DNA from: Echiichthys vipera
Taxonomy: Eukaryota > Chordata > Actinopteri > Perciformes > Trachinidae
Length of the DNA stretch: 64,000 nucleotides
Assembly (NCBI GenBank): GCA_963691815.1
Contig: OY829655.1
Span: forward strand, 13,891,779 to 13,955,778
Direction of reading: 5' to 3'
Positions 26,455 to 37,973 of the stretch are shown piece by piece. Made by a program: the position numbers and the translations under genes. Each line of letters opens with the position of its first letter. Position 1 is the first letter of the stretch. The notes beneath the pieces were generated by a model, which was given only the letters and a program-made list of their open reading frames with translations, did not search any database and was not told where the DNA came from.

Positions 26455-26812
26455 ATCACTTACTTATTACATTGAGAGCAGTGACTTATGTTTTCTGTAC
26501 AAGAGAGGCAGCGTTCAGTTTTTATACTCCACATATCTGGAACAAACTTCCAGAAAACTGCAGGCCTGCTGTAACTCTCAGTACTTTTAAATCAAGACTG
26601 AAGACTTTTCTGTTTGCCGCTGCTTTTCAGTTAACTGCACTGTAACTTCTGTAACTGTAACCATCTTTTATGTTTTAAAAATGACCTTTTATGTGTTTTA
26701 AATTTATGTTTTATGTGTTATTTCTCCCAATGCTTTTAATGTTATATGTGAAGCACTTTGAATTGCCCTGTTGATGAATTGTGCTATACAAATAAACTTG
26801 CCTTGCCTTACA
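26455..26812 (+). mobile_element. LINE-2-like retrotransposon 3' end
   Basis: The plus-strand frame ends REAAFSFYTPHIWNKLPENC, then TFKSRLKTFLF, the typical extreme C-terminus of a fish LINE reverse transcriptase ORF. A stop follows, then a 3' UTR with the tail gtgaagcactttgaattgcc, gtgctatacaaataaac and a short cttgcctt repeat. That tail is characteristic of L2-clade elements. It is 5'-truncated, as most LINE copies are, and antisense to epha3. Confidence 0.8.
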
Positions 26813-26996
26813 ACAGAACTACCAGCCAAACACTCCGTCGTAACAAAATGCACTCATGGCCCAACGTTGTATTGATTTTAGATTTATTCTCTGAACCTGG
26901 CAAAGTCTGGAGGAGTCAACAGGGAGGGCTGAAACTTGACTTAAAGCTGAGATACATGGGCCCTGAGAGGGACCAGGTTGAGCTCTATTCTTTCTG

Positions 26997-26997
<1 letters not shown>

Positions 26998-27087
<90 letters not shown>
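26998..27087. repeat. (AC)n microsatellite
   Basis: Uninterrupted CA run of about 90 nt, about 185 nt after the LINE tail. Confidence 0.98.
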
Positions 27088-27089
<2 letters not shown>

Positions 27090-28276
27090 GCAGCATAAAG
27101 TGATCCTAGTCATAGTTTTAGGGTCCCAGCAGGTCAGCTGTCAAAGTGTGACATCTTTATTTCTGTGGAAGATCTGGCTGTAAATCCATGCTGCCTGCTA
27201 TCATCTGTACTTGATCAGACTACGGCCAACACAAGGTTTATTACAGGAAAAAAAAAAACCTTTAAGAAACCTTTAAATCTGCCATTGTTACAGCGTCGGT
27301 GTCAGGACTTGTTTTCGTCCCAGATGGCTTTGTTCTTCCTGCTTCAGTCTTGACTTACCACCAGTCGTATGCTTCTTCTCTATTTTATTCTGATTAATGT
27401 GCCCTCCTCCCCCTCCCCCTGCCCTCTTATATTCTCGACCTACCTTTTCTCTGTCATCCCTGCCTCTCTTTCCCCATCACCCAATCCTTTCATTTTCCTT
27501 GCATCCCTCTTACATGTATTAATGGGAACCCTCCCCACATCTGGCGAGACATACTTTTTTTTCAGGAATGACACAGGCTGAGTGGAGAGGGTGATGGAAT
27601 TGGTTGTTTATAGCAACAAATCAATTACTCTCATTGGAAAATAAATAAACGTTCCATTAGCAATGATGGAAGTTGGCTGATTCAGTATCTTTAATTAAAT
27701 CAAGGGGGATCTGGTGTGAATTCAAAATGCCTCTAGGAGTCAATCAGACGGCGCCAAAAAAAATTCCATTTGTCAAAACAAACAGCTAAAAGTAAATGAG
27801 CCAAGACAGAAGGTGTGCTTGAGTAAAGTCAGGGTCGTAGAGATTAAAAAACAAACAAACTGTGACTTCGTGTTTGTGGTCCTCATCATGGGCATACAGT
27901 ATTAAATCAAACTTTGCTACTTAGTTTTCCCCTAATATATTTTTTTCACAAAGACATAAGCCTTTCTGCTCATTTTACAAAAAACAACATGAATTGTTTC
28001 AATTTAGCTGCAATACTTTATCTTACAGTACAGAAATATCTCATTTAAACACAGTAACAGCTACAGTTAAACACACTCCACCCGCAGCCCCATCCCTAAA
28101 AGGCTGTGATGGATCGCTCCGTTTACCAGAGGATGGCTTTTATTGTGTCAGATGGGAACACACACACCCGGTCCTCCCTCCTGTCCTCCGCCCTCTTCCC
28201 TTCCCGCTTTCTCACTACTCTCAACATTGGCAGCGATGATAAAGGCCCCCGAGCCCCTTTATTCTGAGAACACAAG

Positions 28277-28325
28277 TTTGTGTGTCTGTGTGTGTGTGTG
28301 TGTGTGTGTGAGTGTGTGTGCGCGC
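28277..28325. repeat. (TG)n microsatellite
   Basis: TG run ending in a gcgcgcgcc step, a potential left-handed DNA sequence. Confidence 0.9.
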
Positions 28326-28445
28326 GCCTGCAAATATGCAGCCTGTGGATCAGCCAAAAGCTGCAGCAAGGTAAATGGGGTGTGAAAGTCTAAGGATTAT
28401 TAAGAATTAACAGGAGCAGCTTAATAAATCACCCTTCAGCAGTGA

Positions 28446-28448
28446 GTG

Positions 28449-28542
<94 letters not shown>
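28446..28542. repeat. (TG)n microsatellite, left arm of inverted pair
   Basis: About 97 nt of TG, separated by about 99 nt from a CA tract at 28642-28711, so the two tracts are complementary on one strand. Confidence 0.98.
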
Positions 28543-28544
<2 letters not shown>

Positions 28545-28638
28545 AGCATATCAAATGGACCTCCTAAAACTATGCCCTGCACTTATGCTGCTTCAGATCA
28601 CGTACATGTGTTGAGGGTATCCCTCTAAATGTCATGTG

Positions 28639-28641
<3 letters not shown>

Positions 28642-28711
<70 letters not shown>
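28642..28711. repeat. (CA)n microsatellite, right arm of inverted pair
   Basis: About 70 nt of pure CA, continuing as an imperfect CA run to about 28731. Confidence 0.98.
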
Positions 28712-28716
<5 letters not shown>

Positions 28717-30211
28717 TCCACACACACACAGTAAAAGTTTAAAAGTTTTCAATTTGTCACAAAATGATTTTCTGCAAATAGAAAAATGGTATGAAACTAG
28801 TATTAAACTGTGTCCTGTACCTCACTCTTTGTTTGGATATTACCAATTACCATCTTTTTCACTGAATTTTCTTCCCACAATTGTTTCTGTTTCCTGTAAT
28901 TCCCGCAGAAAAACTTGGTGACTTCCATAGCATGTGAAATTCTTTGAAAAAAAGATATCCCACATGCAATGTTTAGTCTTTGCTCCAGAGAAGTCACATG
29001 AAAATTACGATTTTGAGACTTCATTGGCGACTCAAAATGATGGATCAAGTGTTGTTTGAAATATTAGTTTGCAGTTTTCATCAGCTGCATATTTATTATT
29101 ATTATTTTTTTTTTTTTGCAGATGTCTAACATGTCCTCAAAAACCATAACCACAATGAGAAAGCAAGATAACCAGAAAAAAAGGACCATTAATTAATTCC
29201 CACAATGTGGTTTGAATGCTCTGCCTGTTGCTGTTTTCACGTTATATTTTGATTCCTCTGCGCTGCTGTTTTTGATTAGTCATGCTCGTAAGTCACTGAA
29301 TTCAAGTGAAATTTAAGAGGCAGAGAGCAATTAAGGCACGAAAAAAAGGGGAGATGAAGACTTTAAGAACACGTGAGAGGGAATAAGAGGAAACAAAAAT
29401 TGGGCACAATAAAGTAAGGGAAGTTCTCCATGTATTTTATTCTACTTTTCAGAATAACCACACTGGCAGAACTACTTAACAAGCCTGGTGCCGCAGGGAT
29501 AGATAGAGGCCAGGCCTGTTTCTCAGCGACAAAGTTCAGACTCATTATTTCTTTTTTTCTGCAGTCATTCCTTTTTAAAGAGGCCTTCTGTGTGCTAATG
29601 ATAGTCTTATAAAGAGGCCCTGAGGGGAGCAAGTCAGAGATATGGATTTATGGATTTATGCCCGATGTGGGCACAGGCTTTGATCAGAGCTCATTGATCT
29701 GCAGAGATTTACACCACGGCAACTCAATAAAGCTCCTGCGTTCTTTAACAGAAGTGTCGGCCACTTTAGAGCCTTTTGTCAAAGACAATTGCAAATCCAG
29801 AATCGGTAAAAAAGACTCTCTGGAGATGACAAATCTGTGACGGAATGTGAATGCAAATCATATAAGTTCTCTCCTACTCTATCTATTTTATTTTATGTTA
29901 CTCTATTCTGTTCTGTTCTGTTCTTATAAATTTTCAGCTTAGGCTAAATTTTTACTTCTAAGGCATTATTTATAACTGTCTCCTAAAATGTGTATTTCAC
30001 TTAAAACATTTAAAGTAACAATCATAATTCATGATAAAATCATATTTTATTTTCAACAGAATACTACCTGCATATAGCACCACCACTAAAATATAACTGA
30101 ATCTTGAAAATGGATCACTTAGAGGATCTTTAAGCAAAACATTTTTGATTTGATTGTCACAGGTAATTCTTTTCAATGTGCCTATAAGTCCTGAGTCGTA
30201 GCTATACTTAC

Positions 30212-30397
30212 TGCGTGTTACCACCCCCTCCAGCCTGATGATGTTGGGGTGGTCAAACTGTCCCATGATTGATGCCTCAGCGAGGAAGTCCCGCCTCTGC
30301 TTGTCTGTGTATCCTCCTTTAAGAGTCTTGATGGCAACACAAATTTCCTTCTTGCTCGGAAGCTTCAGGCGACCACTGCACACCTCGCCAAACTCAC
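30212..30397 (-). CDS. epha3: epha3 exon 11: kinase N-lobe
   Basis: This 186-nt exon (phase 1 to 1) completes the glycine-rich loop (GAG + EFGEVCSGRLKLP). It includes the ATP-anchoring lysine in VAIKTLKGGYTDKQ, the helix C glutamate in FLAEASIMGQFDHPN, and IIRLEGVVTR. All N-lobe residues needed for ATP binding are present, which argues for an active kinase rather than a pseudokinase. The acceptor is TTTTTAG and the donor is GTAAGTAT. The Ser codon is split with exon 12. Confidence 0.97.
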
Positions 30398-32944
30398 CTA
30401 AAAATAAAATCATGGAAGATGTAATAAAATAAAATTAAAAGATGTTTTTATTATTCTTATTTTTAGTCAGGATTTCAGTTCTCTCACTCTCTACTCACTA
30501 CAGTATTATCAGAAATACTGCTTAAAAACATTGGGATTCATATTTGATACTTTAAGTATGTATTGTCTTATTATCTTACAGATAGAGGTAGGAACAGACT
30601 TCATCCCCACATAGCTAAAATAAATGGTGACAATGTTTATCCATTTAAAAATCCATAGGAAATGACGTTGTATGATAGCTGTAGATATTAATAATATATT
30701 TTACTGTTTTTTTTTTGTTCAACAACTAACTGACTCAATATGCTAAAAAGCAATTGCTTTGAGCTACAAGGAAAACTGCATTTTTTTTAAGCCTGGGTCT
30801 TATTCTCATGGGTTAATTGTGTCCAGACTATGGATCATGCTAACTTTACACCTGCCACCTCCATTGTATACAAAGGAGGGGACACACAACACATGTATAG
30901 TATATCAGGGAAAGCACTGTAATTTCCTAAAACATACAAGATAACACAAAAGTTACACCACACAAAGCCCTTTGAACCAAAAGTAAAAATATAAATCAGC
31001 CCCCCTGGATATTATATCTATTTCACTGGTGTTTATGTTATGTTTAACAATGTACAACCTAACAGCTGTAATGACCACTTAGAGTCAAAGATAAAGTGAC
31101 TGAGCAAAGAGGATCTTGATGATGACCCTGTCATTGCTTAATTCCCATTAATCACGAAAAGTATTTATTGACTTTGGAGAGAGATCATTGCATAATTATG
31201 TGTTACAACCACTAATTATACTGACACCCTGTGTAGTAATAAACTTTGAAAATGAGCCACCCGAATCCACAGTCCAAACAACAACTTAGACAGCAACGTG
31301 ATCTTTTAACTTCCCTGCAGTGTCATATTAAAATGTAGCGTGATTCAACATCCACTCTGGGAGAGCTCAATTAGCATTCCTTGCTGGTGAGGGGATGTGT
31401 GTGTGTTTACATCGGCTCATGCCTGTGTGTATGTGTGTTTTGTGAGTTTCACCAGGTACTGTAAGCTCTGTAGGCAGTCTGGCCACTTCAAAGGCAGCAT
31501 GCCATGTTACAGCTGGTGACAGGGATTTGGCTGCACTGTAGAAGATGAGTGGAACGTCTATATCTGTGTGTGTGTATATTTCTGTGTGTGTCTTTTAGCC
31601 CATGATGTATATATGCATATTGAGTGTGCTCATGCGAGGTGATGTCAGAGCTAAGACATGTGCAGATCTCTCTCGGTCCAGTACAATCATTTCCCATAGA
31701 AGCTCTGGATCAGAGACCATGGGTCAAACATTGGACTTGAAGCGATGGGGTCTGGAAGAACTTAAGCCACAATAATTACAACCTGTCTAAATACCAAACG
31801 CATGCCTGTTCTTCTGGCCCTCGGCAGGGGACGGATGAGCAAGGCTAAAGGCACCTTTTTTTTTATGTGGTCACTCTGAGAAAGAAGATCTTGGTCTAAT
31901 AAGGCTTGATTAGGGACACTCACTCCTTTCCTGCTCTGAGTGGAAGCTAGGTATCCCACTTTGATGTTGTCCAACCCATGTAAGCAGAGTGGAGCATGTG
32001 TTCTGTCTTTTAACACACAATCACCAATTGGCAAGAAGATCAAAGTCTTGTTAACATGTTTAATGAAGACAGATGGGGATTGAGGCAGGGATGGAGAATA
32101 AAAAGGTTTGTTGTGTCCTGTATAGAATACTTTTATGGTTTCGTAAAAATCACACAGGTGGGTGGTTGTATATTCAAACTGACGAATGAAAATGTTCACA
32201 TCATAGCTTAAGCTTTGAAGGCAGAATGAGTAGGATTTGTTGGTTACGGTTTGCAAACACGACATTCAATGTTGGTTCCTCCCACGAGGGTTACAGTGCT
32301 CGCCATGGGGTGAAAGCCAACCCCGGATTATGATTATGGACAACCCTAGATTTGCGAAAATTGAGTCCCTTCATGACAAGCAAGCGTACCTTAACATCTA
32401 ACCTGTTGGAGTTCAACACCTAACCTTAACCATCTCTTGAAACTTTCGCAAATCTTGGATGTCTGTCTCGACACGACCCCAGAATACCTCTCGTTTTGAA
32501 AGTCTTGTGCGCTTGGTGTTTTGCACGGCTATATGTTTTTCTGTGCTGTGTGTGCAATTTTTGTAGCTTCCTATTTGATGAATGCTTATGATCTGGAATC
32601 TGGTTGCCACATTTTTATAGAGGCTGTGTCCTGAACACAGTAATATGGGAAAATACAGGAGGGCAGTGTCTCTGCACACACTTTTGATTGAGAGAGATTA
32701 CTTTGCTTTATTTATTTATCTAATTTTTGGAAAATCCTACTCATTGTGTCTTCGGTGTTCACTTTGCATTTTCTTGCAACACCCTGCTAGCTAACCTGCG
32801 TTCCGATATTATATTAAACTCAATGGGTTTTCTCATATAAGGTTTCATGCATATCATTGTTATATTAATTATATCATCAAAATTATTCTGAGGATTTTCT
32901 GTCCTTATTCTAAGATATGTTTCATCTACAACTGTACTGGTTAT

Positions 32945-33102
32945 TGTTTTTTGGGACAGACAGGAAATGGGGTGAGAGAGAGAGGGGGAGACATGCATCA
33001 AATGGCCACAGGTCGGAGTCCAACCCACGGTCACTGCCTGGAGGACCTTCAGCCTCTTTACATGGAACGACTGCTCTAACCACTGTGCCACAGGTCGCCC
33101 CG
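32945..33102 (-). mobile_element. tRNA-derived SINE
   Basis: Read on the minus strand it begins ggggcgacctgtggcacagt and continues ggttagagcag, a box A-like tRNA head. About 45 nt later gtgggttggactccgacc resembles a box B (GGTTCGANNCC). The tract then ends in ccccctctctctctc. The anticodon-arm equivalent and pairing are degraded, so this is a SINE copy rather than a functional tRNA gene. Confidence 0.75.
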
Positions 33103-34072
33103 GGTTGTTCAAATTTGACGTTGGTATTTTAATCACTGTAAAATTTTATTTCATTAACAACAACACAGTATGTCCCAAACGCACTGTCAAGGCCTCATGG
33201 GAACTGTAGTTGCTGAATACTGACAAAATAATCTTAATTTTGTGGTTCCTAAGCCAAATGAGAGAGTTAAGAGAGTTTGGCCAAACGCACTTGAATTATC
33301 TAACACCTAAAGTTTGTTGTTGTTGTGAAAGTGAGGCCATTATTTTAAACTTAATAAGATATAATGAATAAAAATATACTTATTTCTCAATGTGATGTTG
33401 AACTTCATGTAAGTATGGAGAAGCACTAAAATAAATATACTTTGTCTCAGCAGTGTGCACATTAAAATGTATAGTATACTGTAGTGTAGCCTTCAGGTTG
33501 AACCCAGATGTGTGTGAGGGTATAAGGGTTCCACTGATATTGGTTTAGGGATTATACACATAGTGGTATTGATTATATATTATGTATATCACAATGGTTT
33601 TTTTTTACTATTTTTTACATGTATTATCATTTTTCTCTCTTCTTTATGCCTGTGACATTACTTTCAATATAAATGTAATGAAACATGCATAACAAAGGTA
33701 ATCAGTAAGGTATGGTAGATTCTGCCATGAATAACAGCACAACTTCATATCAGTTTTAAACACTGACTTGATTTCAAATAAATAAGCCAATATCTACCCG
33801 GAAATTATGGTAGCCTATAGATATCATACATATAGATCATATGCTTAATGTATGTATTATGAAAAAATAATTGTTGAGTTTAGCATAGTCCAGTGTGGAG
33901 TCAGGTATTAGATTCTCAGGCTGTCCTGACAGCTTTATAATGTGAAGGGCTGGTGAGACCCTGGAGACCAGCCTCCCGTTATGTGCTGTATGCTTTAGTC
34001 TCCATCTTTTCTGCCTGCACTCAACATGAATCAAAATGCATTACCCTCCCGTCTGTACTTCTGCTGAAATTA

Positions 34073-34157
34073 TCAGAGAGTACATGGAGAGGAGAGGGGA
34101 AGAGAGGAGAGGACATGAGAGGACAGGAGGAGAAGAGAGGAGAGGAGAGGAGAGGTT
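34073..34157. repeat. (GAGAGG)-type polypurine tract
   Basis: Almost pure purine on the plus strand, with gagag/ggaga units; in intron 10. Confidence 0.9.
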
Positions 34158-34289
34158 TTGGTTTTAAAAGTCCCTTCATTGAACCACTTCAAGAGTCAAA
34201 ACCAAAATCCACTCTTTCACTTGCCTCAGGATGACAACATCAAACAAACAAAAAACAACATGGTCAACAAACCAAAGAGAGTTTCGGAG

Positions 34290-34327
34290 GAGGAGAGGAG
34301 AGAAGAAGAGAGGAGAGGAGAGGAGGG
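34290..34327. repeat. second GAGAGG polypurine tract
   Basis: A similar purine run 135 nt after the first, again followed by a ggttttg-like sequence. Confidence 0.85.
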
Positions 34328-35192
34328 GTTTGTTTTACTGTTGTAATAAACAGACAATTGCCTGTGGGAAATGTAAAGAAAGAAGAGAATGATGAGAAAA
34401 AATATGAACGAAGGAAATAGGACAGGTAGAAATTAACCAACTGAAGGTGAGCAGAACAACTTCTTATTTCAGCAACTCTCCCTCTATGAAAGAGGAGGGC
34501 TCAAGAGAAGGGACCTCAAGCTGGGGCATTAAATGCTTTTTCATTCCCAGCTGTGCAGTATATGGCAGTCAGGTAAAGTAGCCTGCTGCTACGGAAATGT
34601 AGTTATATGGGAGCTCTACATGCACCTATTTTTTTCTATATTGGGTTGAGTACTTGATGTGTCTTTGTCATTTAAATAGAGCGTGAAAGAGTAAGAAAGT
34701 AAAGTTACTGTGAGAGTGGGAGAGAAGAGGTTGGGGAGAGGAAGAAACAATTTCTTTCTCTTAATTTACTTTCTATTTGTGTACTTTTTGATGTGAAATC
34801 ACTCTTCAGCACCCTTTTCCTGCACTGATAAACATATCCTTTGATGACGGAATCAAGCAATATATATGTTATATATTATAATAATAATAACAATTACATG
34901 CCTACTCAGTGAGGCAATTGATTATTAATTAATTAATTAATACTTCAGAAAATCCAGCCAGGAATATTATTAATTTCACTAAAGTGAATAGTCTGCATTT
35001 TTTCTGTAAAAAGACAGTGGCACATCACATTCAAACTGACTGGCAGAATTGGACAGCTTTTCAGAGGGTAAATAAATAAAATGTGTCATTTTTCAATGTA
35101 GCTTTAGTCTCACTTTGACTTTGATTGCCTGCAATAACTCACATTGTGTACCAGATAAGTATGGTCAATAATTTTGCTTTGTCCCCCCTCAC

Positions 35193-35318
35193 CTGCTCCC
35201 ACCACTTTGTCGATGGCGATGCATGAGGCATCCAGTTCCTTAGCAAACTCGTGCACAGCCTGGCTTGGGTCTTCATATGTGTGAGGGTCCACGTAGGTCC
35301 TGATACCCGGCAGACGCA
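35193..35318 (-). CDS. epha3: epha3 exon 10: juxtamembrane tyrosines and start of kinase
   Basis: This 126-nt exon (phase 1 to 1) contains RTYVDPHTYEDPSQAV, with the two juxtamembrane tyrosines that keep Eph kinases autoinhibited until they are phosphorylated and that then recruit SH2 proteins. It continues into HEFAKELDASCIAIDKVVGAG, the first strand of the kinase N-lobe and the beginning of the glycine-rich loop. The acceptor is CTGCTGCAG and the donor is GTGAGG. One G is left over and joins exon 11 to complete the Gly codon of the loop. Confidence 0.97.
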
Positions 35319-36524
35319 CTGCAGCAGGAGAAAGCAGGTTGCATCAGTCAAAAAAAACCTCTGTGCCTCTTTGTGTCTGTCCTGGCATCCATATGTCCAC
35401 TGAACATTTGATGATTTGAACATTATGACTTGGTAAGGGCATAATCACCTTGTGGTCAGCTTTACAACCGAAAACAACATTCAAAACATTTTGGTGGTAA
35501 ATAATGTCTACACAGTGGCTACAGATGCTGCTTAGTTGAACAATATATCTCCAAGCCACGCTGCACATACAGAGTCATCATTGTGCAGCTGATCTGTGTT
35601 ACACGCAAATAAACTATCCTGTAAAGAGAAAGTTTGGCCTTTTTAAGTGGGGTTGTGTCATGGATGTATTAAGAAAACTGGGTGCCGCGATCGAGGCTGA
35701 GCCCTGTTCATTCTTATAAAAGCTGCTAAGTGATGCATGAAGATAAAAAAGTTCAACTTTTGCAGTTTAAATCCCCAGACGAGACCGCCGCTGGTTGGGC
35801 CGGCTTCTTCTGGTTTAACCCACTGGCTAACTCTTCTAGACTAGCTAAATCTTAGCAGACCAAATTATTCCAATTCTGACATCTACCTATAATAGATGAC
35901 AGTTGGCATGCCTGCAGTTTGGAGAAGTAGACAGGAGTACCGACGCAGAAGCTGCTGTGAACGGGGGCAGCAGCAAAACGTAGCCTACGTTAGTCGCCTT
36001 TAAAATGCTATATTCAGAATATTTTCACAACATTACCTTGCCAACAGTAAGCCCTTTGCTTTGACACTGCATTTTGTCAACTGTGCTCAACTGTATAATA
36101 CAGCAGACCAACTGTTTGTTTCAGACTTTCCATGGTTTGTAGAATAAACAAATACACAAAAATTAGTGGTTATAACAGCGATTATAACATTTTGTGGTGA
36201 CAAGGGGATCCATATGAGCCGGATTATACAGAAGGACTTGCAGGGGGAGACTGAACAGCCAAAAAGGAGAGAGCAAACTTCAGTGAAAACTGAAGAAAAG
36301 CACTGCCTGACAGCAAGGTAAAGCAGTGAAAATTTTCTAAATAAAGAGTACATTTGAACTAAAATGCTGCTGCTGTCCATAGCAGTACATTGCTTAGCTA
36401 CTGTGTTAGGTTTCATGCCTGCTTCTCCAAATTGGCAGCATGTCAACCATTATCTATTGTAGATAGCACACTGATCTATACAACCCCTCTTTGAAATAGC
36501 TGAACTACCCCTTAAAGTAATAAA

Positions 36525-36650
36525 GTTGTACTTTATTACCCCCTGTGGGGACATTTATGCTCTACATTTGACCCATCCACTATTCATGAAGCAGTGAACA
36601 GCCACAGATCATCTTTTGGGGGCCAATACCTTGGTCAAGGTTAAAGGTAG
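36525..36650. repeat. possible dispersed repeat tail
   Basis: The text actttattaccccctgtggg, acatttgacccatcc and ttggtcaaggtt resembles a multicopy fish repeat as I remember it. Class unknown. Confidence 0.4.
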
Positions 36651-36806
36651 AAGTATTCCTAATAAATAACACATGATATGTGAATAAAGGAGAACAAGCA
36701 ATATAGGTGGAGCAAGAAAATGTGAGTTAATTTTAAACCTGTCCCTTTTGGTTGATCCACAACAGAGGTTATTTTACACATTGGTGTAATGTATCAATGG
36801 AAAATA

Positions 36807-36870
36807 CTTTTTTACGTAGTAAAAGCTTTCTCTAATTGTAATTAGAGAAAGTTTTTACTCCGTAAAAAAG
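36807..36870. repeat. long imperfect hairpin
   Basis: The arms cttttttacgtagtaaaagc and its continuation, against the facing ctccgtaaaaaag arm, are near-perfect reverse complements of about 30 nt around taattgtaatta. Confidence 0.9.
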
Positions 36871-37241
36871 ATCATGTTTTTTCAATCAAATGTGTATCTT
36901 TCCCGACGGCAGAGGCTCAAGTTTCAAACTTGAGTCTCAGTACTCGTTGTAGCTGGCTACTAATCAGATTTTGTTCTCTATCCAAATGAAGCCTCCAGGA
37001 TTACCTCGCAAATGGACCAAAAAAACATTTTCTGAACATGGTCCCGGTCCCATTACTGTCTTCTACTATATGACCAAACTAACTGGATCAAAGTGGAAAC
37101 CACTTCAAGCTTGGAAACATCTGCTCTAAAACAACCACGTTGGATAAGAGAAAAAACATAACACAACTAGCAAACTATCTAAAATGTAACTAACAAGTTG
37201 TACTTCTACTGAGGGGGTAGTAAAGAGAGGATTGTACTTAC

Positions 37242-37306
37242 AGTGGCCGTTGCCAAAGTGCAGTCTTTTCTCATCAGGATGTTTGGATTTGCTGTGGCAA
37301 CAAAAC
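37242..37306 (-). CDS. epha3: epha3 exon 9: juxtamembrane, first part
   Basis: This short 65-nt exon (phase 2 to 1) encodes FCCHSKSKHPDEKRLHFGNGH, just inside the membrane. The basic residues after the helix agree with the cytoplasmic side being C-terminal. The EKRLHFGNGH block is shared by EphA receptors. A Cys-Cys pair sits next to the membrane, where human EphA3 has a single Cys as I recall it, so palmitoylation is conceivable but not shown. The acceptor is TTGGCAG and the donor is GTAAGTAC, a near-consensus site. Confidence 0.95.
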
Positions 37307-37392
37307 CTGCCAATTCAAACAGAAAAAGGTCATAAGTAGTGCCACATCTCCCAATAAGTTACCCATTGGCCCAAACTAGAAGCTAACGAGAG

Positions 37393-37393
<1 letters not shown>

Positions 37394-37457
<64 letters not shown>

Positions 37458-37484
37458 TGTGTGCGCATGTGTGCGCGCGTGTGT
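37394..37484. repeat. (TG)n microsatellite
   Basis: TG run with gtgcgcatgtgtgcgcgcgt at its end. Confidence 0.96.
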
Positions 37485-37580
37485 AATCCCAGCTCTAATA
37501 AACCAAGAGGGGATCAGTAAGTCTTATAATGAGCCATGGATTTATACTCTCTCTGAACAGTACTGACTGCCAAGTTTAGC

Positions 37581-37650
37581 CACACAGACACAGACACAGA
37601 CACAGACACACAGACACACACACACACTCACACACACACACACACACACA
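37581..37650. repeat. (CA)n / (CACAGA)n microsatellite
   Basis: Starts as cacagacacagacacagaca and becomes a CA run. Confidence 0.95.
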
Positions 37651-37870
37651 GAAACAATTTTTAGTTTTCTCTTATACACAAAAACACCTATATACAGCTG
37701 TTACAGTACATGTTGCAGGTATTACAGTAAAGAAAACATTATTTGGTGTAACTAAATAAATAGTTTGTGATAAATTTAAAAAAGACATATATTAATCCAC
37801 TTTCAGGTACCACTGAGGGGAAAGAACAGAGGGATTGCTGGGAATCAACTCAAGTGACCTGAGGACAAAC

Positions 37871-37973
37871 CTGCCAATTAGGACGTAGAGCAGCACAGTG
37901 AGCAGGATGATGGCCACGGCAGAGGAAATGGCGATCAGAACAACCTGGCTGTTCTCGCTGGAGATGGAGAAGG
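37871..37973 (-). CDS. epha3: epha3 exon 8: transmembrane segment
   Basis: This 103-nt exon (phase 1 to 2) encodes SFSISSENSQ followed by one hydrophobic helix, roughly VVLIAISSAVAIILLTVLLY, then VLIGR. It anchors the receptor in the plasma membrane, with the extracellular side N-terminal. The acceptor is a tandem CAGCAG: the downstream AG gives the 103-nt form listed here, and the upstream AG (exon end at 37976) would add one Ala. The donor GTTTGTCC is weak (T at +3 and +4). The split Arg (AG + G) joins exon 9 correctly. Confidence 0.95.

Larger units (their letters stand above)
26406..30211 (-). other. epha3: epha3 intron 11
   Basis: 3806 nt. It holds a LINE-2 tail (26455-26812), a CA tract (26998-27087), TG/CA tracts at 28277-28711 and some non-repetitive AT-rich stretches (about 27600-27730, 29650-29850) that could be conserved but carry no exon. 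Confidence 0.9.
30398..35192 (-). other. epha3: epha3 intron 10
   Basis: 4795 nt. It contains a tRNA-derived SINE (32945-33102), a ZNF143-like motif near 33190 and two GAGAGG-rich purine tracts (34073-34157; 34290-34327). No exon was seen between exons 10 and 11. Confidence 0.9.
35319..37241 (-). other. epha3: epha3 intron 9
   Basis: 1923 nt. It contains a possible dispersed repeat (about 36525-36650) and a long imperfect hairpin (36807-36870). No further gene content. Confidence 0.9.
37307..37870 (-). other. epha3: epha3 intron 8 with TG and CA tracts
   Basis: 564 nt, with a TG tract (37394-37484) and a CA/CAGA tract (37581-37650) about 97 nt apart and in complementary orientation. Together they fill nearly half of the intron. 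Confidence 0.92.

Noticed and set aside
26433..26645. Host exon in the 70-codon plus-strand frame
   Set aside because: The sequence is the C-terminal end of a LINE reverse transcriptase followed by an L2-type 3' tail.
23718..30413. Separate small kinase genes at 23.7, 26.3 and 30.2 kb
   Set aside because: The kinase-like frames are bounded by splice sites with matching phases and are consecutive exons of one Eph receptor.
31762..32265. 167-codon minus-strand open frame in intron 10
   Set aside because: No similarity to a known protein family is apparent. The length is within chance for this much AT-rich sequence, although a repeat origin cannot be excluded.
32945..33102. Functional tRNA gene
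   Set aside because: Box A and box B-like sequences are present, but the arms do not pair convincingly, and a SINE body and simple-repeat tail follow.
32759..33136. 125-codon minus-strand frame starting with GRPVAQWLEQ-like text
   Set aside because: It is the chance translation of the tRNA-derived SINE and its flanks.
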